Origin: Planctomycetia bacterium
GTDB taxonomy: Bacteria > Planctomycetota > Phycisphaerae > Phycisphaerales > SM1A02
Direction: 5' to 3'
NCBI GenBank assembly: GCA_005799205.1
Contig: SYHM01000074.1
Coordinates: 1 to 7,360 of the forward strand
DNA: 7,360 nucleotides
Under the pieces are notes generated by a model. That model did no database searches, was not told where the DNA came from, and saw only the letters and a list, made by a program, of their open reading frames with translations. The position numbers and the translations under genes were made by a program. This document shows positions 1 to 7,125 of this stretch, piece by piece. Every line of letters begins with the position of its first letter. Positions within the stretch are counted from its first letter, which is position 1.

Positions 1-1421
1 AGCTCGGCGGCGAAGCGAACTCGTTGATCGAGAAACTCTCGAAGAAAAATCAGTCCAACGCCGAACGCCACCACCGCGAACCAGACTCCAGGAAGCACGA
101 CCTTCCAGTTTGGAAAGGCGAGTTCGCGAGGGGTGAGGGACTTCTGTGAAATCTCAACAGGGATCGAGTCCTTGCGCACGCTGGCAAGCCTCAGATCGCC
201 GATTGTTCTGGTGAGTTCATTCCGCTCGCCCTCGAGTTGCAACTGCTGATCCTTCATCGCTTCGAGTTCTGCAACCCGAGATGCCAGTTCCTGGACGCGC
301 TTCGACTCGGTCTCGTGATCGAGCGTCTGTTGCTTCAGCAGATCCTCGAGCCCTGCCTGACGATCACTGACAGTCTTGAACTGCGCGTTGAGATCGCGCT
401 TGACGATGTCCAACAACACTTTCTCTTTTTGGATGAGGCCAGAATTCAGAAGGTTCTGGCTGGCGCGGACCTCGGGGTGCTCTGGCCCAAACCGACTCTT
501 CTTGCTCTCGAGCCCGACTGCCATGTCGTTGATGTCACGACCAAGTTGCATCAGCACTGGATCGGTCTCTGCGCGACGAACGTCGTCTTCGGTCGCCTCA
601 AGCCGCCCTTGCAACTTCGCATCGAGCTGGTTGCGTTGCGTCTTAATGAGACTGAGATCCATCGTTGTCTCGGCGATGCGCTTAGCCAACTCTTCGACGC
701 CACGCTGAGTCTGCATCGAGTCTTCTTTGAAAGATGGAATGTTCTGCTCAGTGATAAATCGGCGGACCGCGGACTTCGACTCACTGATGCGCTTGTCAAG
801 CTCCTCTTGCTGCCGCACAAAGACTTCCTCAGTCGAATTGAATTTCCTGTCGCTCTCAGCCTTGAGTTCTTTGAGGTAGGTGTCGACGATGGTGTTCAGC
901 ACTGTGGGAACGTCGCTGGCGACATGCGCTGACCAGTACAACGCGAAGAACTGCGTCCCTCGGCGATGGCCTGCAGAGACATGGTCCTCAAGATCATCGA
1001 CAGCCTCTTCGACAATGAACTGGCCCTCGTCGTCGAGAAAATATTCGTGCCACTTGGTCGTGAGGATGTCGCGATGCGACATCGCGCGAATCAGGATGTC
1101 GCGCGAGATCATCTGCTGCGCTTCGGTCTGCGCGAGTCGGGCAACAGTCTCTTCCTGCGGGACCGTTTCGCCGAAGATCTCCTTCGCATCGCCCAGTTGA
1201 GATCGCAACCTCAGGATCACTGCACCGCTGTAAATCGGGTACAGAAACCCTGCCGCAACCTGAAATGCCCCAGAGACGAACACCGCCCCAATCGCCCAAA
1301 GTCCAATGGTCTTCCAATGTTGCCGGAGTACTCGCACCGGATCAATCGTCGAGGCACGACTCGGACCGCGACTCGCTGAAGGGCGTGCAGAGGGGGTTGG
1401 ATTTGTTGGTGCTGGTGCCAT
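1..1421 (-). CDS. Wzz/GumC-type polysaccharide chain-length determinant (3' end outside window)
   Basis: 473 codons are visible from the ATG at 1421, with the frame still open at base 1. The architecture is that of a polysaccharide co-polymerase, which sets polymer length in Wzx/Wzy-type export. A Pro/Ala/Ser-rich cytoplasmic tail (1-27) leads to helix 1 at about 38-60, followed by YPIYSGAVILRL (61-72), matching the conserved segment after TM1. Then come SRDIL (106-110), a segment with FALYWSAHVASDVPTVLN (159-176), and a long coiled coil at about 184-415 holding FGPEHPEV (311-318), the G-P-x-H-P motif typical of GumC-like proteins. Helix 2 at about 442-461 is preceded by FPNWK and followed by basic cytoplasmic residues (REFLDQRVRFAAE). 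The visible part is about the length of a complete co-polymerase, so what remains is either a short tail or a fused BY-kinase (Wzc-like) domain; the window cannot decide. The start is the first ATG after the TPR stop, 19 bases away; no good Shine-Dalgarno is seen, so it may depend on coupling. Confidence 0.86.
   Translation of the reverse strand, partial: MAPAPTNPTPSARPSASRGPSRASTIDPVRVLRQHWKTIGLWAIGAVFVSGAFQVAAGFLYPIYSGAVILRLRSQLGDAKEIFGETVPQEETVARLAQTEAQQMISRDILIRAMSHRDILTTKWHEYFLDDEGQFIVEEAVDDLEDHVSAGHRRGTQFFALYWSAHVASDVPTVLNTIVDTYLKELKAESDRKFNSTEEVFVRQQEELDKRISESKSAVRRFITEQNIPSFKEDSMQTQRGVEELAKRIAETTMDLSLIKTQRNQLDAKLQGRLEATEDDVRRAETDPVLMQLGRDINDMAVGLESKKSRFGPEHPEVRASQNLLNSGLIQKEKVLLDIVKRDLNAQFKTVSDRQAGLEDLLKQQTLDHETESKRVQELASRVAELEAMKDQQLQLEGERNELTRTIGDLRLASVRKDSIPVEISQKSLTPRELAFPNWKVVLPGVWFAVVAFGVGLIFLREFLDQRVRFAAE
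1063..1103. repeat. Short direct and inverted repeats inside the wzz-like gene
   Basis: AGGATGTCGCG occurs twice, at 1063-1073 and 1093-1103, exactly 30 bases (10 codons) apart. It encodes the repeated peptide RDIL at residues 107-110 and 117-120 of the chain-length determinant. Overlapping the first copy is a perfect inverted repeat, GATGTCGC (1065-1072) and GCGACATC (1076-1083) with a 3-base loop. Both lie inside coding sequence, so a codon-level origin is as likely as any function; there is no sign that it is a mobile or regulatory element. Confidence 0.5.
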
Positions 1422-1440
1422 TGGAGTTGTTGGTCTTCGC

Positions 1441-4400
1441 TCAGCGAGGGGATGATGCGAGTTGTTTTTCGACTGCCGCGAGTTCGGCAGCGGCCTCTGG
1501 ATCTACTGGCAGCGCCTTTGCTCGTTTCAACGCAGCAGCTGCATCCGTCGGTCGGCCCGCGGCAAGTTGTGCCGCCGCGAGATGCGAGAACACCATCGCG
1601 CTTGGCTGCATGCGTGATGCCCGGTGCAACAGGGCGATGGCTTCTGGATACTCCCCTGCCTTCATGAGTGCGTACCCAAGCGTATCCATCAAGTCGGTGC
1701 TCGCCGGATAGTCCACAAGGGCCTTGCGCGCACGGGCGATCGCCGAAGCGGTCTTGTTGAGATCGCGCGCCTCGATGTACGCGAGGTTGTTGAGAGCTGC
1801 CATGTCGGTAGGCATGAGTGCAAGTGCTCTCTCAAAGGCATCGGCAGCCGCAGCGAAATTGCCTGACTTGTATTCAATGCCACCAAGCACGCGAAGCGCA
1901 TTGAACTTGTCGGCATCGTTGGTCCCAAGCGTAAGTGCACGCGTCGCATACTCGCGCGCCTTCGCCGTCCCAGCAGGGCCAGACTCGAGATAGCGCTGCG
2001 CCAACGAGCGACAGAGCGCGCTATCGGGCTTGTCAGCGCAACTTTCGATCACGAACTTCTCGAGCTCTGCCGTCTTTTCATACGGAAAGAGCGTCGACAC
2101 GCTCAGCATCCACGGATCGGTGAGCTCGCCGTTCGATGCGCCAACCAACTTGTACATATCACGAAGCTGCACGAGCCCCTGGGTCTTCTGACGGTCACTG
2201 TCTGCCGAACCAGCGATTGCTGCGGCACCAACCATTTGAAGGAATGGCACAGAGTTCGTGAGATCCACTGCGGAGCGCAACGCCGCAAGGATGCCGTTGA
2301 AATCTGGCGGGGTCGCTGTCGCACGAAGGACAACCGACTTGATCAGGACGTTCTGGTCTTTGGCGATTGCGAAGATCTGGTCGTAATCGGCGGCTGCATC
2401 GAGCACCTTCCCGGCCGCAACGTGGGCTTCCGCGAGCGCCTGCCACCACATCGGATTCCGTGGCTCCGCCGCGAGCGCATCTTGAACCGCCGCCACCGCT
2501 CCGGTGTTGTCGCCCGCCGCGAGCAGATACCCCACGAGCGAGCGGCGCGCATCCGCGAGTCGTGGATTCTGTGCGGTGTAGAGACGCACTGTCTGCGTAG
2601 CCGCACCTAGGTCACCCTCTTCCATCTGGATCGACGCAAGCAGTCTGGTCGCAGGCCAGTAATTGCCCTGTAACTCGATGCCGCGAAGTACATCGGCCTT
2701 CGCTTGCTTCAACAACTCGACATCACCCGTCCGCTGGAATCGCCTTTGCAACGACCCAGCGCGCACGATGAATGGCAATCCGCTCGACGAATCGAGACGA
2801 ATCGCCTCTTCGATCGCCTTCGAGAACTCTGCGATCTTGGCGGCTGTTTCGGCTGGCGTAAAGATTGAAAAACTCTCTTCGAGCTCAGCATTGGCAATGT
2901 CGGCAGAGAGCAATCGATCACTAAAGGTCTCAGCGCCAACCGACAAGCTCGCGAGTTTTGCGACCGCCTCGCGCGCCGCAGCAAAATCGCGCACTTCAGT
3001 GCAGAGGGCTGCGAGTTGTCGCGCCACTTCGATCGTCGGCGTCGTCGCAAACTGTGCGCGAAGCACTTCAATCGCGCGCTTAGGCTGGTGCCGATCTGAC
3101 CACTGTTGTGCCACGAGCAGTGCCGCCTGCGACGATTCCGCTCCAGCAAGTTCAAGTGCGCGTGCGAAGCTCGCGGTCGCATCATCGGGCTTGCCTGTTT
3201 CAAGTTGCAGTTCGCCGACATCGAGCCATGTCGCCCATGCGCGAGTTCCCTTTGCTTGCTCAGCAACGAGCTTTAGCGCGGCGACTGCTTCGGCACCACG
3301 CCCTGTGCGCTGCATCGCCGAGCCGTAGAGGCGCGTCGTTGCTCGGTCGCTGGCATCCATCTTCATCAGGCGGTCATAGATCGTGGCTGCTTCGGCCATG
3401 TGCGTGCGAGCGAGGAGCTCAAGTTCCTGTGCTTGCCGCTCGCGACCCATCGCCTCCCACTCCTTCGGAGAAAACGTCGAACTTCCGTCATTGTTAAAGA
3501 TCAGATCGCGGCTTGGTGGGGTCTCGATCAGCAGACGGAGCAACTGCCTCGCATTGGCGGCATCGGCGGGGCGAATTGCGTACATGCGCCTGCGTTCGAG
3601 AAGACTGTCTGCCTTCGAACCGAACATGGCCTCAAGTTCGAGATAGGCGCTGCGCACTCCCGCCGATTGCGGCATCGCCAGCGCGGCGGATCGCAAGACT
3701 TCGCGAGCTCGGTCGAGCTTTCCGTGCCGCACGAGCAGCGCCGAATACAACTGAATTGTGATGATGTCATTGGGGCGTCGCTCATACGACCTCGAGTAGG
3801 CCTCTTCTGCCCCGGGGACATCACCAGCTCGCTCGCGCGCGTATCCGAGCAATCGATAGCCGATCGCGCCTGCGCTTGGTAGTTCTTGCGCCTGCTCGAA
3901 GTATTCGATCGCCTTCTTGAAATCATTCTTTTCCGCCGCCGCTCGACCGCGAAGGAGCAGTTGGACAGCCCGATCTGTACTGTGCTTCTCAGCGAGTTCG
4001 ATCACTTGCGCAATCTTCGCGTCATCCTTGGCAATGAGTGCTTCAGAGAAGAGCCGGTCGAGCAACGATGGGTCACCTGGAGCAAGTTCGAGCGCCTTGG
4101 CAACCGCTGCTTTGGACGCTGTCTCAGCTTCCGCGATGTCGGTCGTGAGCAGTGCAACATCAGCTGGTGCGGCGACAGCCAACCGCTTCTTCAAGTTGTC
4201 GCGCAGGTTCAAGAGGGCGAGCGCAAGGTCCACAGATTTGTCGGCAGCCGAGCGATCCGAAAGATCGACGAAGGCGGTTACTCGGCCAACTGCCGTACCA
4301 GCTCCTGAAATGACTTGTAGGCGTTTGAGGGCCTCATCGGTTGGATACTGCACGAGGAACTCGCCAACCAGTTTGTTCGCCTGGGATGAATCGCCCTTGA

Positions 4401-6264
4401 ACAGCAGCCATTGGACGAGCGTTCGCTGCAGGCGAACGTCGTCAGGGAACTGCTCGCGCGCGTTTCGAATCTGCGACAGCGCCTCCTCGAGGTCGCCCTC
4501 GTTCGCGACAAGCTCGGCATCGCCGAGAATCTTGATGACGGGATCTGAAAGATTGATCGCTCCATCGCCGACGACTTTGTTGAGCGCGGCCATCAGTTCA
4601 AGCGCTGCGGCGTTTGTGGGATCACGCTCAAGCATGGTGGCAACCGTGCGCTTCGCATCGGACACTCGCCCAAGTTGTGCTTGGATGCGTGCGCGTACGA
4701 GCATGAACTGACCCACGCGTGGATGCTCTTCGAGTGCGCGTTCGATCTTGAGCAGCGCCGCTCCAGGCTCACCGCGCTCGAGCAAACTGATCGCTGCGAT
4801 GAGATAGAGCTCGGCCGCGACATTCTTCTGCCGAATGAAGACCTCTTCGAGCTTCGTTACTGCGGTGAGGTAGTCACGTTGCGCAAACGCGAGCTTCGCG
4901 TCGGCACGGATCAGCGCGACCTCTCCCTCACGACCCTGAATGATCGTCGCGATGCGATCACGATCGGCCTTCACGCGGACCAGTGCAGCATCTCGCTCCG
5001 CTTGATTCTGGGCACTCTCCCACTGCGCGAAGTCGAGCTCAAAGATCTGCTCGATAGCCGAGACCTTGACCTCATCGGAGTAGGCCGCGAGCATCGAGAC
5101 TTTCGGCTGTGGAAGAGCCAACAGTTGCTCAAATGACTTCCGTGCGCCGTCAAACTGACCCGCATGACGCTGCAGTCGCCCCAACGCTCCCAGTTCGAGC
5201 ATCGATGCCGGATCTCGCGCGACGTGCGCCTGCAAGATCTCGATCGCCCGGGCAGACATCTCGGGTTCGTCAATGGTCCCGATGATGCCGACGAAGCCCT
5301 GCAATGCCTCGCCTCGCAGGGTCCCTGCTAGACCGAACTCTGGCGAGTTGCGGTCACCCGACTTCCATAAGAGCTTGTCCGCGATCGCTGCGATCGCCGA
5401 TGGCGTCGCGCTCGGATCGCGCGCACGCCTCAACTCGACCATGTGCGCCAGTTCGGCAACACTGATCTCAACATTGTCTGGGAGCGCCGCGCGAGCCTGC
5501 GCGAGCGCCTTGTCGAAATCAGCCGTCCTGGCCGCCGCCTCGCGCGTTCTGTTCGCTGTTGCGAGTCGGCCTGCGTCATCAGAGATGGACCACAACAGCT
5601 GGGACCACACAACTGCGTCGGTTGGAAACTCCTTGAGGTACGCCCGCGCCGCCTCTTCTCCAGCTGCGCGCTCGGACTGCGACAACAGTCCCCCCTGCCT
5701 AAGAATTCCCTGGATTCCAAGCGCCCGAATCGATGGCACTTCTGGTGCAGTTGGCGGGACTCTCTCGAGCGCTTCGGTGGCCACCTTTGACACCTCGACC
5801 CAGAGTTCAGATTGGTCGAACAGCTCTGCCCTCTCTTTGAGCGACTCGAGCAGGCGCATCCACTCGGCTCCGTCGAGTGGTGCTGAGCGCGTTCGCCGGC
5901 GCAAGAGTGTTTCGCGACGTTGATAGAGCTCTTGCGCATCGCCCGAGGTCTTTGGAGTCATGAGCGCGAGCGTGTCGAGAATCTTCTGGTTGTATTCGAG
6001 GCTGTTGGGTTTCTTGCTGACCGCGCGTCCATAGCGACTGATCGCCTCCTGAAACTTCTTGTATGCCTCTTCGGCGTTCCCTGCCGCCTCTGCGGCCTTT
6101 GCAGCGACGATCAGCTCATCGCCGAGACGGATGTTTCGCTCTGGCGCGCCAGAAATCTGGTAGTAGGCAATGCCGCCAAGCACGAGGCCGACGAAGAGTG
6201 TGAATCCGCCAACGAGCGTGAGGAACTTTCGATTCAGTTTTGACTTCTTGACGGGAGTTGCCAT
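1441..6264 (-). CDS. Giant membrane-anchored TPR protein of the exosortase/EPS locus
   Basis: A 1607-residue protein made largely of helical TPR-like repeats. A basic N-terminus (KKSKLNRK, 6-13) is followed by one hydrophobic helix at about 14-35, so the remaining roughly 1570 residues should be periplasmic. There is no Cys near the N-terminus, hence no lipobox, unlike PrsT-type PEP-CTERM TPR lipoproteins. Good TPR-like units with the A..Y..A...P pattern are seen at about 57-87, 370-385, 455-545, 580-640, 770-865, 1010-1040, 1200-1300 and, most regularly, 1456-1592 (for example GNFAAAADAFERALALMP, 1468-1485). Residues about 912-950 (PPSRDLIFNNDGSSTF onward) look like a non-TPR insert. Only three Cys occur (1088, 1409, 1418). 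TPR arrays bind other proteins; in EPS export systems they scaffold synthesis or export machinery, so a bridge between the exosortase pair and the Wzz-like protein is a reasonable inference. The family member in proteobacterial XrtA loci is, from memory, about 900 residues, so this one is much larger. The start at 6264 is supported by GAAGGAA and by lying 3 bases after epsI. Confidence 0.85.
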   Translation of the reverse strand: MATPVKKSKLNRKFLTLVGGFTLFVGLVLGGIAYYQISGAPERNIRLGDELIVAAKAAEAAGNAEEAYKKFQEAISRYGRAVSKKPNSLEYNQKILDTLALMTPKTSGDAQELYQRRETLLRRRTRSAPLDGAEWMRLLESLKERAELFDQSELWVEVSKVATEALERVPPTAPEVPSIRALGIQGILRQGGLLSQSERAAGEEAARAYLKEFPTDAVVWSQLLWSISDDAGRLATANRTREAAARTADFDKALAQARAALPDNVEISVAELAHMVELRRARDPSATPSAIAAIADKLLWKSGDRNSPEFGLAGTLRGEALQGFVGIIGTIDEPEMSARAIEILQAHVARDPASMLELGALGRLQRHAGQFDGARKSFEQLLALPQPKVSMLAAYSDEVKVSAIEQIFELDFAQWESAQNQAERDAALVRVKADRDRIATIIQGREGEVALIRADAKLAFAQRDYLTAVTKLEEVFIRQKNVAAELYLIAAISLLERGEPGAALLKIERALEEHPRVGQFMLVRARIQAQLGRVSDAKRTVATMLERDPTNAAALELMAALNKVVGDGAINLSDPVIKILGDAELVANEGDLEEALSQIRNAREQFPDDVRLQRTLVQWLLFKGDSSQANKLVGEFLVQYPTDEALKRLQVISGAGTAVGRVTAFVDLSDRSAADKSVDLALALLNLRDNLKKRLAVAAPADVALLTTDIAEAETASKAAVAKALELAPGDPSLLDRLFSEALIAKDDAKIAQVIELAEKHSTDRAVQLLLRGRAAAEKNDFKKAIEYFEQAQELPSAGAIGYRLLGYARERAGDVPGAEEAYSRSYERRPNDIITIQLYSALLVRHGKLDRAREVLRSAALAMPQSAGVRSAYLELEAMFGSKADSLLERRRMYAIRPADAANARQLLRLLIETPPSRDLIFNNDGSSTFSPKEWEAMGRERQAQELELLARTHMAEAATIYDRLMKMDASDRATTRLYGSAMQRTGRGAEAVAALKLVAEQAKGTRAWATWLDVGELQLETGKPDDATASFARALELAGAESSQAALLVAQQWSDRHQPKRAIEVLRAQFATTPTIEVARQLAALCTEVRDFAAAREAVAKLASLSVGAETFSDRLLSADIANAELEESFSIFTPAETAAKIAEFSKAIEEAIRLDSSSGLPFIVRAGSLQRRFQRTGDVELLKQAKADVLRGIELQGNYWPATRLLASIQMEEGDLGAATQTVRLYTAQNPRLADARRSLVGYLLAAGDNTGAVAAVQDALAAEPRNPMWWQALAEAHVAAGKVLDAAADYDQIFAIAKDQNVLIKSVVLRATATPPDFNGILAALRSAVDLTNSVPFLQMVGAAAIAGSADSDRQKTQGLVQLRDMYKLVGASNGELTDPWMLSVSTLFPYEKTAELEKFVIESCADKPDSALCRSLAQRYLESGPAGTAKAREYATRALTLGTNDADKFNALRVLGGIEYKSGNFAAAADAFERALALMPTDMAALNNLAYIEARDLNKTASAIARARKALVDYPASTDLMDTLGYALMKAGEYPEAIALLHRASRMQPSAMVFSHLAAAQLAAGRPTDAAAALKRAKALPVDPEAAAELAAVEKQLASSPR

Positions 6265-6267
6265 GGC

Positions 6268-7125
6268 TTAGGGTTCCTTCGGTTGAGCAGTTTCAATCGT
6301 CGACCAATCTGGTAGTCGACGCATGAGAGGCGGAAGCAGTTCAGTGAGCAATTCGGAGGCGAATTGAGTCCACAGTTCGAGCGCACCCTCTCCCTGCGGA
6401 AGGAGCGCGCTGAACTGAACCTTACAGTAATAGGCGTATCGGCTCGAGAGGTCGAATGCGTAGGTTCGCACCACATACGGTGATGGGGTCACTCTGCCGT
6501 TTGCTACAAAGAGGTATCCACCGACGAGTCTGGTGTTTGGCGAGTTGGCATCCTGAAAGATGGTGACTGACATGGCCGTCTCGCCAATGGGAAGCAAGAC
6601 CTTTTCTTCGATGCGAGTCACTGGATTGGTGACCCGAGCGACTGGATACCGCTCGCCGGTCGCCTGGTTCACCGGTCCAGAACTCATGTCCCACTGCGTG
6701 CGATCGATCGGGATAACCACATCGTGCGGTTGATCCACCATCGTGAGACCGGCTGCTCCCCAGCAGCGTTCAGGAACATGAGGGACTGCATCAACCATTC
6801 CTGTGTAATAGGCGATGTGGACTGTGACGAGTCCCTTGCTTGGATCGCCGCCCAGTGCGTACTGCCGATCGAGATACAGCTTTGTCCCGAGGCTTTCGGT
6901 CATCGCTTCGCCGAGTCGTGAATCGACTCCCACCCGCTTCCACCGACCGAGCTTCGTAGGAAGTGTGTCGAGTGCTTCACGAAGGGCGACTGGTTCTTTG
7001 CGCAGATAGAGGTTGAGCGTCGACACCCCCGCGCGAAATCCAATCGCCGAAACCACCATAAGCGCGATCAGCGCGACGAACGCGACTCGGATCGGCGCGC
7101 TAAACCGCACTGGAGGATCCCGCAT
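6268..7125 (-). CDS. EpsI-family exosortase-associated protein
   Basis: A 285-residue protein of the EpsI type (DUF3485-like), the usual partner of exosortases in exopolysaccharide clusters; its biochemical role is not firmly known. One membrane helix at about 11-30 follows a short Arg-containing N-terminus, so the rest probably faces the periplasm. Family landmarks are RKEPVALREAL (42-52), LP..LGRW (55-62), LGT.LYLDRQY (79-89), the VHIAYYTG strand (102-109), and the signature HVPERCWGAAG (116-126), the counterpart of the common H-x-P-E-x-C-x-x-x-G motif, with Cys121. The second half has a GGYLFVANG strand (202-210) and AYYCKVQF (231-238), with the only other Cys at 234. The start is the ATG at 7125, because the hydrophobic anchor begins right after it. 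The same frame is open up to an ATG at 7305, but those 60 extra residues are Ser/Cys/Arg-rich and lie opposite the well-conserved exosortase frame. There is no clear Shine-Dalgarno sequence, which fits translational coupling to the overlapping exosortase gene. Confidence 0.88.
   Translation of the reverse strand: MRDPPVRFSAPIRVAFVALIALMVVSAIGFRAGVSTLNLYLRKEPVALREALDTLPTKLGRWKRVGVDSRLGEAMTESLGTKLYLDRQYALGGDPSKGLVTVHIAYYTGMVDAVPHVPERCWGAAGLTMVDQPHDVVIPIDRTQWDMSSGPVNQATGERYPVARVTNPVTRIEEKVLLPIGETAMSVTIFQDANSPNTRLVGGYLFVANGRVTPSPYVVRTYAFDLSSRYAYYCKVQFSALLPQGEGALELWTQFASELLTELLPPLMRRLPDWSTIETAQPKEP
6274..6280 (-). promoter_or_regulatory. Ribosome binding site of the TPR gene
   Basis: On the minus strand GAAGGAA sits 9 bases before the ATG at 6264, a good Shine-Dalgarno match and the clearest one in the window. 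It lies inside the last codons of epsI (its stop is 6268-6270), so it both supports the chosen TPR start and places the two genes in one transcript. Confidence 0.7.
7100..7125 (-). other. 26-base overlap of exosortase end and epsI start
   Basis: The exosortase stop (TAG, 7100-7102) lies downstream of the chosen epsI ATG (7123-7125), so the two genes share 26 bases in different reading frames. No purine-rich ribosome binding site is visible just upstream of the epsI ATG (the preceding bases read GTTGTGCCAA). Ribosomes terminating on the exosortase message would pass the epsI start, so coupled translation of the two partners is the simple reading; this is inference. Confidence 0.6.

Noticed and set aside
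237..932. 231-codon plus-strand open frame
   Set aside because: It is antisense to the chain-length determinant, whose minus-strand frame carries clear TM helices, a coiled coil and a GPEHP motif. The plus-strand product is an inverted image with no recognisable fold, favoured by the codon bias of the real gene.
1422..1440. Terminator or promoter between the TPR gene and the wzz-like gene
   Set aside because: The gap is 19 bases with no hairpin, no T-run and no -10/-35 pair.
2663..4711. Two long plus-strand open frames (2663-3328 and 3917-4711)
   Set aside because: Both are Ser/Ala/Arg-rich shadows opposite the continuous TPR gene and show no start signals or family motifs.
5381..5397. Two adjacent GCGATCGC palindromes resembling HIP1 sites
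   Set aside because: They encode the AIAAIAD stretch of the TPR protein and fit the GATCGC-rich codon use of the whole window. Two copies are not evidence of a distributed repeat family.
5430..5939. 169-codon minus-strand open frame
   Set aside because: It is an out-of-frame Ser/Arg-rich shadow fully inside the TPR gene.
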